From NCBI GenBank assembly GCA_947448675.1, contig CANFOR010000064.1, positions 1 through 12,810 on the forward strand: a DNA stretch of 12,810 bases, read 5' to 3'. Source of the stretch: Betaproteobacteria bacterium. GTDB taxonomy: Bacteria; Pseudomonadota; Gammaproteobacteria; Burkholderiales; Burkholderiaceae_C. How positions within the stretch are numbered: position 1 is the stretch's first letter; every line of letters begins with the position of its first letter. Under the pieces are notes generated by a model that was not told the origin of the DNA, searched no databases, and saw nothing but the letters and a program-made list of their open reading frames with translations. The translations under genes were made by a program, and so were the position numbers. Positions 5,422 to 12,640 of the stretch are shown piece by piece.

Positions 5422-6369
5422 TCAGGCTTTGGCCTGCATGCGCGCCGCGCGGCGTTGCAGCCAGGCTTGCAATTCGCCCACCACGCCCTTGCGGAAGGCC
5501 ATCACACAGACCACAAAAATCACGCCAATGATGACGGTGACCCAAGAGCCCACGCGATCGGCCAGCATGTCTTGCAGCGTGACCACAATGCCCGCGCCGA
5601 CGATGGGCCCAAAGAAGGTGCCCGAGCCGCCCAAAAGCGTCATCAAAATCACTTCGCCCGAGGTGGCTTGCAGCACGTCAGACAGGGTGGCAAAGCTCAG
5701 TACCAAGGACTTGAGCGACCCGGCCAAACCGGCCAAGCCAGCGGAGAGCACAAACACCAAAAGCTTGTAGCGGTTGACGTCGTAACCCAGTGAGACGGCG
5801 CGTGGCTCGTTCTCGCGGATGGCCTTGAGCACTTGGCCAAAAGGCGAGTGCACCACGCGGCTGATGAACAGGTAAACGCCCACCAAACAGGCGAAGACAA
5901 AGTAGTAGAGCGCGGTGTCGCTCTTGAATGAGACCAAGCCTAGCAAGCTGCCGCGCGGCACGCCTTGCAAGCCGTTTTCACCGCCAGTAAAGGGCGCTTG
6001 CAGGCAGACAAAATACACCACTTGCGAGAGCGCCAGCGTGGTCATGGCAAAGTAAATGCCGGTGCGGCGAATGGCGATCAGGCCAATGACCAAACCCATG
6101 AGTGCCGCCACCAGCATGCCCGCAACAATAGCGGGCAGCGAACCCCAGCCATGGGCTGTGATCAGCCAGCCGGTGATGTAAGCCGCAAAACCAAAGTAGG
6201 CCGCATGGCCAAAGGAAAGCATGCCGCCAAAACCCAAGAGCAGGTTGAAGGCGCAGGCAAAAATCGCAAAGCAGTAGAGCGTCATCAAGTACACGGGGTA
6301 CACGCCCAAGAGCGGTGCGGCCAAGCCCGCCAAGATTAGTACCGCGTACAAAGATTTCATGGAGCGCAT
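5422..6369 (-). CDS. livM: Branched-chain amino acid-type ABC transporter permease LivM
   Basis: The 315-residue membrane protein has about nine to ten hydrophobic segments. It carries the LivM-family signatures FNLLLGFGGMLSFGHAAYFG, the loop GGENGLQGVPRG, and the C-terminal permease stretch TLLGGSGTFFGPIVGAG. Together with LivH it forms the inner-membrane channel of a HAAT-type importer powered by LivG and LivF. It is the last gene of the five-gene operon. Its ATG comes three bases after the livH stop, and AAGGA in the last livH codons serves as Shine-Dalgarno. A second in-frame ATG at 6360 is possible. A 6-bp-stem hairpin follows its stop (5393-5409), but without a T-run. Confidence 0.95.
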   Translation of the reverse strand: MRSMKSLYAVLILAGLAAPLLGVYPVYLMTLYCFAIFACAFNLLLGFGGMLSFGHAAYFGFAAYITGWLITAHGWGSLPAIVAGMLVAALMGLVIGLIAIRRTGIYFAMTTLALSQVVYFVCLQAPFTGGENGLQGVPRGSLLGLVSFKSDTALYYFVFACLVGVYLFISRVVHSPFGQVLKAIRENEPRAVSLGYDVNRYKLLVFVLSAGLAGLAGSLKSLVLSFATLSDVLQATSGEVILMTLLGGSGTFFGPIVGAGIVVTLQDMLADRVGSWVTVIIGVIFVVCVMAFRKGVVGELQAWLQRRAARMQAKA

Positions 6370-6372
6370 GGT

Positions 6373-7257
6373 CTAGTCCTTGCCAAACAAACCGGCGGGA
6401 CGCCAGAACAACACCAGGGCCATGATGACGAAAACCACGATGTTCGAGGCCTCGGGGTAGATCACTTTGGTAAAGCCTTCGATCACGCCCAGGGCCAGGC
6501 CACTCAAGATGGAGCCCATGATCGAGCCCATGCCGCCGATCACGACCACGGCAAACACCACAATCACCAGCGAGGAACCCATCAGCGGGGATACCTGGAT
6601 AACGGGTGCCGAGAGCACGCCGGCCAACGCCGCCAAGCCCACGCCTGCGCCATAGGTGAGCATGACGATGACCGGCACATTGATGCCAAAAGCCTGCACC
6701 AGTTGTGCGTTTTCAGTGGCTGCGCGCAGGGTGGCGCCCAGGCGGGTGCGCTCGATGATGAACCAGGTGCTAAAGCAGATGGTGAGCGAAGAAATAATGA
6801 CCCAAAAACGGTAGTTGGGCAGAATCATGAAGCCCACATTGGTCGCGCCGGTGAGCAACTCTGGCACAGGGTAAGACTGGCCCGAGGAGCCATAAATTTC
6901 ACGCAACACGCCCTCGGCGATCAAGGCCAAACCGAAGGTCAGCAAGAGGCCGTAGAGCGGGTCGATTTTGTACAAATGGCGCAAGAACAAACGCTCTAGC
7001 ACGATGCCCAGCGCGCCGACCACCAAGGGCGACAAGACCAGCGCAAACCAGTAGTTGATGCCGAACTTGTCGAGCGCGATCCAGGCCGCGTATGCGCCCA
7101 GCATGTAAAAAGCGCCATGGGCGAAATTAACGACACCCAGCAGGCCAAAGATCACTGCCAGCCCGAGGCTGAGCATGGCGTAAAAAGAGCCATTGACCAG
7201 GCCGAGCAGCAGTTGCCCCAGGATGACCGGAACCGGGATGCCGAAAATTTCGTTCAT
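6373..7257 (-). CDS. livH: Branched-chain amino acid-type ABC transporter permease LivH
   Basis: The 294-residue membrane protein has about eight hydrophobic segments. The N-terminal family signature LGLAVIFGLLGVVNFAHGAFYMLGAY is split here as LGLAVIFGLLGVVNFAHG then AFYMLGAYAAW, and the C-terminal pattern VVIGGMGSIMGSILSGLALGVIEG is seen as VVIGGMGSIMGS then GLALGVIEG. A TM-linking loop contains ERTRLGATLRAATEN, typical of the family's cytoplasmic coupling region. It pairs with LivM in the channel. It starts 24 bases after the livK stop with no obvious Shine-Dalgarno, so its translation probably depends on read-through coupling from livK. Length is normal for the family. Confidence 0.95.
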   Translation of the reverse strand: MNEIFGIPVPVILGQLLLGLVNGSFYAMLSLGLAVIFGLLGVVNFAHGAFYMLGAYAAWIALDKFGINYWFALVLSPLVVGALGIVLERLFLRHLYKIDPLYGLLLTFGLALIAEGVLREIYGSSGQSYPVPELLTGATNVGFMILPNYRFWVIISSLTICFSTWFIIERTRLGATLRAATENAQLVQAFGINVPVIVMLTYGAGVGLAALAGVLSAPVIQVSPLMGSSLVIVVFAVVVIGGMGSIMGSILSGLALGVIEGFTKVIYPEASNIVVFVIMALVLFWRPAGLFGKD

Positions 7258-7281
7258 GCGTATGCCAAGTGGGTGGTGAGA

Positions 7282-8478
7282 TTACTTCTTGACCAAGGGG
7301 CAAGTAGAGTCCGACAGCGGGCCAAAGGCCTCTTCGCCCGACATCTTCTTCACCACTTTGTAGTAGTCCCATGGGTACTTGGACTCGTCAGGCGTTTTGA
7401 CTTGCATCACATACATGTCGTGCACCATCACGCCGTCGGCCCGGATGTAGCCATTGGTGGTGAACATGTCATTGATCTTGGCCTTTTTGAGCTGCTCCAT
7501 CACCTTGGCAGAGTCGGTTGTGCCAGCGGCTTTGACGGCGTTCAAATAGGTCAAGGTGGCCGAGTAGTAGGCGGCTTGGTTCATGGTCGGCTCGCGCTTC
7601 ATTTTGTCGAAGTAGCGTTTGCCAAAAGCGCGGGTTTTTTCGTCCAAGTCCCAGTACCAGCCGGTGGTCAAATACAGGCCCTGCGCGGTTTTGAGGCCCA
7701 GGCTGTGGATGTCGCTGATAAAGGCCAGCAAAGCGGCAGGCTTCATGGTTTTGGTGATACCAAACTCATTAGCGGCTTTGAGCGAATTGGTGAAGTCGTT
7801 GCCTGCGTTCGACAGACCCAGCACCTGGGCTTTGGAGCCCTGGGCTTGCAGCAAGAAGGACGAGAAGTCCGACGCTGCCAAAGGCACGCGCACGGCGCCG
7901 AGCGACTTGCCACCATTGGCCACCACCACCTTAGTGGCGGCGTCTTGCAGCTGGGTGCCAAAGGCGTAGTCAGCGGTTAAAAAGTACCAGCTTTTGCCAC
8001 CGTTTTTGGTGATCACGCTGGCCGTGCCATTGGCCAGGGCTGTGGTGTCATAGGCGTAGTGCACGGTGTAGGCTGTGCAGTCGTTGTTGGTGAGCGATGC
8101 GCCGGCCGCGCCAATGGCGATGAATGGCACTTTTTTCTCGGCTGCAACTTTGGCCATGGCGATGCTCACGCCGGTGTTCGAGCCACCCAGCAGCACGTTC
8201 AGGCCGGCTTGGTCGGACCATTCACGGAACTTAGACGAGCCCACGTCGGGCTTGTTTTGGTGGTCGGCGCTGACGAAGACGATTTTGCGGCCCAGCACGC
8301 TGCCGCCAAAGTCGGCAATGGCCATTTTGGCGGCTTCTACGCCACCTTGGCCAATCACGTCGGCGTAGAGACCTGACATGTCGTCGATGTCGCCAATGAC
8401 GACGTCGGCAGCCATGGCTGGTGCGGCAAAAGCTGCGCCCAGGGAAATGGCCAATGTGGCTTTAGAAAAACGCTTCAT
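7282..8478 (-). CDS. livK: LivK-type periplasmic substrate-binding protein
   Basis: The 398-residue protein has a classic signal peptide (MKRFSKATLAISLGAAFAA, cleavage after PAMA, about residue 23). A two-lobed type I periplasmic-binding fold follows, with motifs DMSGLYADVIGQGG, VSADHQNKPDVG and a GGSNTGVSIAMAK stretch near the ligand cleft. Two cysteines (NNDCTAY and the C-terminal DSTCPLVKK) are present and might form a disulfide. This subgroup is distinct from classical Leu/Ile/Val-binding LivJ. Relatives are often linked to aromatic or other organic acids, so the ligand is left open. ATG at 8478 is chosen over the one at 8484 because AGGAG (8484-8488) sits five bases upstream of it. It follows livF by 54 bases of unusual U-rich leader, in keeping with the high expression binding proteins need. 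Confidence 0.9.
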   Translation of the reverse strand: MKRFSKATLAISLGAAFAAPAMAADVVIGDIDDMSGLYADVIGQGGVEAAKMAIADFGGSVLGRKIVFVSADHQNKPDVGSSKFREWSDQAGLNVLLGGSNTGVSIAMAKVAAEKKVPFIAIGAAGASLTNNDCTAYTVHYAYDTTALANGTASVITKNGGKSWYFLTADYAFGTQLQDAATKVVVANGGKSLGAVRVPLAASDFSSFLLQAQGSKAQVLGLSNAGNDFTNSLKAANEFGITKTMKPAALLAFISDIHSLGLKTAQGLYLTTGWYWDLDEKTRAFGKRYFDKMKREPTMNQAAYYSATLTYLNAVKAAGTTDSAKVMEQLKKAKINDMFTTNGYIRADGVMVHDMYVMQVKTPDESKYPWDYYKVVKKMSGEEAFGPLSDSTCPLVKK

Positions 8479-8482
8479 AAAC

Positions 8483-8488
8483 ACTCCT
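8483..8488 (-). promoter_or_regulatory. Shine-Dalgarno of livK
   Basis: AGGAGT on the minus strand, with its AGGAG core five bases before ATG 8478, decides this start over the ATG at 8484, which overlaps the site. The arrangement AGGAGT..TTATG resembles that of the CusF-like gene. Confidence 0.8.
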
Positions 8489-8489
8489 G

Positions 8490-8524
8490 TTGAAAATAAT
8501 CAAAATAATCAAAAAAACAATAAA
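8490..8524 (-). promoter_or_regulatory. U-rich livK leader with tandem 9-base repeat
   Basis: On the plus strand two adjacent copies of AAAATAATC (8493-8501 and 8502-8510) are followed by an A-run. The livK transcript leader is therefore very U-rich between livF stop and livK Shine-Dalgarno. It contrasts with the surrounding GC-rich DNA and could enhance translation, or serve as an RNA-processing or RNA-binding site. Confidence 0.4.
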
Positions 8525-8532
8525 CGGATGAA

Positions 8533-9240
8533 TCAAACGCCCAAGAACTCGTGCAATAAGTCCATTTTTTGCGCCAACTCGGCTTGCGGAAACTGCTGCA
8601 CGATTTGCCCATGTTCCATAACGTAAAAGCGGTCGGCCAGGGGCGCGGCAAAGCGAAAGTTTTGCTCGACCAAGATGATGGTGTAGCCCTCTTGCTTGAG
8701 CGCCAAAATCATCGACGCCAGCTTTTGCACAATGACGGGGGCCAGACCCTCTGAGATTTCGTCGAGCAGCAAGATGCGCGCGCCGGTGCGCAAAATGCGC
8801 GCTACCGCCAGCATTTGCTGTTCGCCACCCGAGAGGCGCGTGCCGGGGCTGTTGGCGCGCTCTTGCAGGTTGGGGAACATCTCGTAAATGCGCTCGACCG
8901 TCATGCCTGCCGTAGTGCCTACTTTGGGTGGCAAGAGCAAGTTTTCGTGGGCCGAGAGCGAGGAGAAAATGCCGCGCTCTTCCGGGCAGTAGCCCAGGCC
9001 CAGGCGCGCTATGCGGTGGGTGGCCATGCCAATGGTTTCTTTGCCGTTGATGTGGATCGAGCCTTTGCGCGAGCCCGTCAGACCCATGATGGCGCGCATG
9101 GTGGTGGTGCGGCCAGCGCCATTGCGGCCCAGTAGGGCCACCACTTCCCCAGCGTTAACCGACAGGTTTACGCCATGCAAGATGTGCGACTCGCCATACC
9201 AGGCGTGCAGGTCTTTGATGTACAGCAGAGGGGCTGCCAT
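8533..9240 (-). CDS. livF: LivF-type ABC transporter ATP-binding protein with Arg in Walker A
   Basis: The 235-residue ATPase has the nucleotide-binding motifs in order. Walker A is at 38-46 and reads GRNGAGRTT, so the ATP-binding lysine is Arg44 instead of Lys. A PEERGIF segment (86-92) occupies the Q-loop region, the signature is LSGGEQQ (136-142), Walker B is ILLLDEISEG with D160 and E161, and the H-loop carries Gln (Q193, VEQN) as is usual for LivF. The translation was checked: Arg44 is a CGC codon at 9109-9111. With LivG it drives the importer; the mutated Walker A could reduce its ATP hydrolysis, leaving LivG as the main engine. Its ATG overlaps the livG stop (TAATG), with AAGGAG seven bases upstream (9248-9253). 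Confidence 0.92.
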   Translation of the reverse strand: MAAPLLYIKDLHAWYGESHILHGVNLSVNAGEVVALLGRNGAGRTTTMRAIMGLTGSRKGSIHINGKETIGMATHRIARLGLGYCPEERGIFSSLSAHENLLLPPKVGTTAGMTVERIYEMFPNLQERANSPGTRLSGGEQQMLAVARILRTGARILLLDEISEGLAPVIVQKLASMILALKQEGYTIILVEQNFRFAAPLADRFYVMEHGQIVQQFPQAELAQKMDLLHEFLGV

Positions 9241-10010
9241 TAGTGGGCTCCTTGCAGCTCGGTGCTGGCGCTGCCCATATAGGCTTCGATCACCAGCGGG
9301 TTTTTCGAGACGGTGGCATAGGGTCCTTCGGCGATGACCGCGCCGCGCTGCAACACGGTAATGGTGTCGGCGATGGAAGAGACTACGCTCATATTGTGTT
9401 CGACCATCAAAATCGTGCGCCCCGCAGAAACTTTTTTAATCAGCTGGGCTACCTGGGCGACGTCTTCGTGGCCCATGCCTTGGGTCGGTTCGTCGAGCAG
9501 CATCAGCTCGGGCTCTAGCGCCAGCGTGGTAGCCAACTCCAGTGCGCGTTTGCGGCCATAGGCCAGCTCGACGGCTTGGGTGCTGGCAAATTCGGTTAAT
9601 CCGACTTCGGCCAAAAGCTGCATGGCGCGGTCGTTCAAGCGATTGAGTGACTGGCCAGAACTCCAAAAGTGGAACGAGGTGGGCAGTTTGCGCTGCAAGG
9701 CCACACGCACGTTTTCGAGCGCCGTCATATGCGGGAAGATGGCCGAAATTTGGAAGGAACGCACCAGGCCACGGCGCGCGGTTTGCGCGGGTTTTTCGTG
9801 GGTGATGTCGATGCCGTTGTAGCGAATGCTGCCCGCAGTGGGAATCAGGAACTTGGTCAGCAGGTTGAAGAAGGTGGTTTTGCCAGCGCCATTGGGGCCG
9901 ATCAGCGCATGGATGCTGTGGCGTTTGATGGACAGCGTGACGTCGTTCACCGCCACAAAGCCCTTGAACTCTTTGACCAAATTGCTGGTCTCTAGAATGC
10001 TGTCGTTCAT
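9240..10010 (-). CDS. livG: LivG-type ABC transporter ATP-binding protein
   Basis: The 256-residue ATPase is the first gene of the operon. Walker A is intact at 38-46 (GPNGAGKTT). The Q-loop glutamine is Q87 (RSFQ), the signature region reads LAYGRKRALELA (149-160), Walker B is LMLLDEPTQGM with D173 and E174, and the switch histidine is H205 (MVEHN). The LivG-like ending AYMG is near the C-terminus (IEAYMGS). ATG at 10010 is preferred. An upstream in-frame extension to 10100 encodes a His/Arg/Cys-rich run unlike the family and is probably leader. AGGGG about 11 bases upstream is only a fair Shine-Dalgarno. It is divergent from the ligase gene with 121 bases between start codons. Confidence 0.93.
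   Translation of the reverse strand: MNDSILETSNLVKEFKGFVAVNDVTLSIKRHSIHALIGPNGAGKTTFFNLLTKFLIPTAGSIRYNGIDITHEKPAQTARRGLVRSFQISAIFPHMTALENVRVALQRKLPTSFHFWSSGQSLNRLNDRAMQLLAEVGLTEFASTQAVELAYGRKRALELATTLALEPELMLLDEPTQGMGHEDVAQVAQLIKKVSAGRTILMVEHNMSVVSSIADTITVLQRGAVIAEGPYATVSKNPLVIEAYMGSASTELQGAH
9248..9253 (-). promoter_or_regulatory. Shine-Dalgarno of livF inside livG
   Basis: AAGGAG on the minus strand lies seven bases before the livF ATG, within the last livG codons. With the TAATG overlap it supports coupled translation of the two ATPases. Confidence 0.75.
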
Positions 10011-10079
10011 AGACCGTGCGCCCCTGCAAGTGCGGGTATGTGGGTGTTGAGGGTTTTCATGGGCACGGGTATGGGTTCC

Positions 10080-10100
10080 TTGCCAGCATGATAGGGGCAA
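10080..10100. promoter_or_regulatory. TTGCC-N11-GGCAA dyad in the divergent liv/ligase region
   Basis: Five-base inverted arms lie 11 bases apart, in the region shared by livG and the ligase gene. The spacing suits a LysR- or TetR-type dimer. TTGCCA within it could also serve as a -35 for the ligase gene, but no well-spaced -10 is clear. Confidence 0.3.
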
Positions 10101-10108
10101 TATTTAGT

Positions 10109-10119
10109 TTACCTAGTAA
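10109..10119. promoter_or_regulatory. TTACCTAGTAA palindrome just upstream of the ligase start
   Basis: A perfect dyad of 4-base arms (TTAC / GTAA) with a three-base centre ends 12 bases before the GTG start and overlaps the AAGGA Shine-Dalgarno. It is short and could be chance. Confidence 0.25.
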
Positions 10120-10131
10120 GGATTTTTACGT

Positions 10132-11835
10132 GTGACTGCAAGTAACCCCCACTACGCCTTTTGGCCCAAACGCCTACCCAAGAGCATTTCCATACCCCAA
10201 GTCTCACTGTGGGACAACCTGGCCACCAGCGCCCGGCGCTACCCTGACAAAGCCGCCATTGTGTTCTTTGGCCGGGTCTTTAGCTACGCCGAGGTGCTAC
10301 AAAAAGCAGAGCGCCTCGCGGCCTGTTTATGCGCCTTGGGCGTGCAAAAGGGTGACAGGGTGGTGCTGAGTATGCAAAACTGCCCGCAGCTTTTGATCGC
10401 CCATTTTGCGATTTTGCGGGCCAATGCGGTGGTGGTGCCGGTCAACCCGATGAACCGCGCCGAGGAGTTAAAGCACTACATCACCGACCCTGACGCCAAA
10501 GTCGCCATCACCACGGCCGACCTGGCCGCCGAGTTGGCCGCTGTGAGTGACGCCCTGCCGCCCGAGCAGCGCTTGCAGCACTTGGTGGTTACCCAGTTTG
10601 CCGACGCACTGCCAGGCGACCAAGCGCAAACCCGCGCCGATATGCCCCCCGCTTGGCATGCTTGGCTGCTCACCCCGCACGCGCTGCCCAGCCTGCAGGG
10701 CGGCAGCGCCCATGCCTGGAGCGATGCAGTGCAAAGCCTAGCCGCCTTGCCCGAGCTGACGGTAGGCCCGAGCGACCTGGCCGTGTTGCCCTATACCAGT
10801 GGCACCACGGGCTTGCCCAAGGGCTGCATGCACCTGCACCGTAGCATCATGCACAACGCCGTGGCCAGCTCGATTTGGGGCAATGCAACCCACGAAGGCG
10901 TGGCACTCTTGGTGGTGCCGATGTTCCACATCACTGGCATGGTCAGCGTGATGCATTCCAGCATCTACACCGGCGCCACTTTGGTGATGATGCCGCGATG
11001 GGACCGCGACCTGGCCGGGCGCTTGATCTCCAAGTGGCGGGTGACGGGTTGGACGAATATCCCGACCATGGTGATCGACCTCCTGGCCAGTCCAAAGTTT
11101 GCCGAATACGACCTGTCGAGCCTGGTGCAAATTGGCGGCGGAGGCGCGGCCATGCCTCAGGCCGTGGCGCAGCGTCTGCTCGACGCCTATGGGCTCAAAT
11201 ACATCGAAGGCTATGGCCTGACCGAAACCGCCGCACCCAGCCACAGTAACCCGCCTGACGCGCCCAAGCAGCAGTGTCTGGGCATCCCCTTTATGGGTAC
11301 CGACGCACGGGTGGTCAACCCCGACACTTTGCAAGAGGTTCCGCAAGGTGAGCAGGGCGAAATCGTGATGCACGGGCCCGAGGTGTTTCAAGGCTACTGG
11401 AAGCGGCCCGAGGCCACGGCCGCGGCCTTTTTTGAGCTCGATGGCAAGCGTTTCTTCCGCAGCGGCGACCTAGGCCACGTGGACGAAGATGGCTACTTCT
11501 TCATCACCGACCGCTTAAAGCGCATGATCAATGCCAGCGGCTTTAAGGTTTGGCCGGCCGAGGTGGAGGCGCTGATGTTTCGCCACCCCGCTATTGCCGA
11601 GGCCTGCATCATTAGCACGCATGATGCTTACCGCGGCGAGAGCGTCAAGGCCATGGTGGTGCTGCGCGCCAGCCATAAGGCAACGGGCGCGCAAGAGATC
11701 ATCGACTGGTGCCGTGACAATATGGCCGTCTACAAAGCGCCCAAGATCGTGCAGTTTGTTGATGCACTGCCCAAAAGCGGTAGCGGCAAAGTGATGTGGC
11801 GCGCGCTGCAAGACGCTGAGCCAAAAGCAAGCTGA
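10132..11835 (+). CDS. AMP-forming acyl-CoA ligase (long-chain/aryl-type)
   Basis: The 567-residue enzyme makes an acyl-adenylate and then the CoA thioester. Visible motifs are the P-loop YTSGTTGLPKG (221-231), the A5-type YGLTETAAPS (361-370), the adenylate-binding aspartate D446 (SGDLG), R461 in TDRLKRM, and the C-terminal catalytic lysine K553 in PKSGSGKVMWRAL. Length is normal for the family. The annotation 'long-chain fatty acid-CoA ligase' is usual for this clade, but the substrate cannot be assigned from sequence. It starts with GTG at 10132, preceded by AAGGA at 10118-10122, and is the only plus-strand gene. Divergence from the liv-type operon suggests that the imported acid is its substrate or that both answer the same regulator; this is inference. 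Confidence 0.93.
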   Translation: MTASNPHYAFWPKRLPKSISIPQVSLWDNLATSARRYPDKAAIVFFGRVFSYAEVLQKAERLAACLCALGVQKGDRVVLSMQNCPQLLIAHFAILRANAVVVPVNPMNRAEELKHYITDPDAKVAITTADLAAELAAVSDALPPEQRLQHLVVTQFADALPGDQAQTRADMPPAWHAWLLTPHALPSLQGGSAHAWSDAVQSLAALPELTVGPSDLAVLPYTSGTTGLPKGCMHLHRSIMHNAVASSIWGNATHEGVALLVVPMFHITGMVSVMHSSIYTGATLVMMPRWDRDLAGRLISKWRVTGWTNIPTMVIDLLASPKFAEYDLSSLVQIGGGGAAMPQAVAQRLLDAYGLKYIEGYGLTETAAPSHSNPPDAPKQQCLGIPFMGTDARVVNPDTLQEVPQGEQGEIVMHGPEVFQGYWKRPEATAAAFFELDGKRFFRSGDLGHVDEDGYFFITDRLKRMINASGFKVWPAEVEALMFRHPAIAEACIISTHDAYRGESVKAMVVLRASHKATGAQEIIDWCRDNMAVYKAPKIVQFVDALPKSGSGKVMWRALQDAEPKAS

Positions 11836-11881
11836 TATTGCAGGTGAAACAAGCTGAAAGGCTCACCAAATATGCGTCAGA

Positions 11882-11901
11882 AGCTATGTTTTTTGTAGCG
11901 T
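11882..11901. repeat. Copy 2 of the 20-base dispersed repeat, between ligase and yebC-like genes
   Basis: It is identical to the copy at 3990-4009 and lies in the 94-base convergent gap (11836-11929). Flanks are only loosely similar. The gap also holds a weak GGTGA/TCACC hairpin (11843-11867) but no clear terminator. Confidence 0.7.
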
Positions 11902-11929
11902 CGTAGTGTCTTAAAGGGCGACTTCGCAA

Positions 11930-12640
11930 CTAGCCAGCCAGACCGACGTAGACGCTTTGTACGTCGTCGTTGCCGTCAATGGCGGCTAAAAAGGCTTCCA
12001 CTTCTTCCAGCTCGGCAGGGCCTAGGCTGGCCGGGTCGATTGGGTTTTTGGGTTTGTAGCCCAGTTTGGCCGACAGCACCGTAAAGCCTTGGGCGGGCAG
12101 GGCGCGGCTGACCAGGTCAAGGTCGGTGGCATCGGTGATGAAGATGCTGCTGCCTTCTTCGCCGGGCTCAAAGTCTTGTGCTCCGGCTTCGATAGCAGCC
12201 AACTCAGCATCGGCCTGCGGGTTAGCGGGCTCGGCTTCGATCATGCCAACATGGTTGAAGTCCCACGACACTGAGCCCGAGGTACCCAACTGGCCTTTGC
12301 GAAACAGCACCCGCATCTCGGGCGCGGTGCGGTTGAGGTTGTCGGTCAGACACTCGACCATCACGGCCACCCGGTGCGGCGCAAAGCCTTCGTAGATGAC
12401 GTGTTCAAAATGCACCACCTCACCGCTCAGACCAGCGCCTTTTTTAATGGCGCGTTCGAGGGTTTCTTTGGGCATCGAGACCTTGCGCGCCTGCTCGACC
12501 ACCAAGCGCAGCTTGGAGTTACTGGCCGGGTCGGCCCCACTGCGCGCCGCGACCATGATGTCTTTGGCCAAGCGGCCAAACAGCTTGCCCCTGGCGTTGG
12601 CGGCCAACTCTTTGCCCTTGGCTTTCCACTGTGCGCCCAT
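11930..12640 (-). CDS. YebC/PmpR-family (DUF28) protein
   Basis: The 236-residue protein shows the family's core: GRLAKDIMVAARSGADPASN, the LRLVVEQARKVSMPKETLERAIKKG run (split at LRLVVEQARK / VSMPKETLERAIKKG), YEGFAPHRVAVMVECLTDN and LNRTAPEMRVLF, then GTSGSVSWDF. The C-terminal AAIDGNDDVQSVY is also characteristic. Family members are described as DNA-binding regulators (PmpR) and, more recently, as ribosome-associated factors that relieve stalling at proline-rich stretches. The N-terminus MGAQWKAKGKEL lacks the common AGHSKW form, so it may be a YeeN-like paralogue. ATG at 12640 is chosen because the domain begins there; an upstream extension to 12781 is Cys-rich and unlike the family. AGGGG lies about eight bases upstream. 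It converges on the ligase gene. Confidence 0.92.
   Translation of the reverse strand: MGAQWKAKGKELAANARGKLFGRLAKDIMVAARSGADPASNSKLRLVVEQARKVSMPKETLERAIKKGAGLSGEVVHFEHVIYEGFAPHRVAVMVECLTDNLNRTAPEMRVLFRKGQLGTSGSVSWDFNHVGMIEAEPANPQADAELAAIEAGAQDFEPGEEGSSIFITDATDLDLVSRALPAQGFTVLSAKLGYKPKNPIDPASLGPAELEEVEAFLAAIDGNDDVQSVYVGLAG

Noticed and set aside
7117..7980. Plus-strand open frame of 287 codons
   Set aside because: Antisense to livK and the start of livH; rich in His, Gly and Val without any family pattern. The minus-strand genes are clear.
8493..8510. CRISPR-like direct repeat
   Set aside because: Only two adjacent 9-base AT-rich copies without spacers; a leader feature rather than an array.
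10011..10100. N-terminal extension of LivG
   Set aside because: The added 30 residues are His/Thr/Arg/Cys-rich and do not resemble LivG N-termini; ATG 10010 begins right at the family start.
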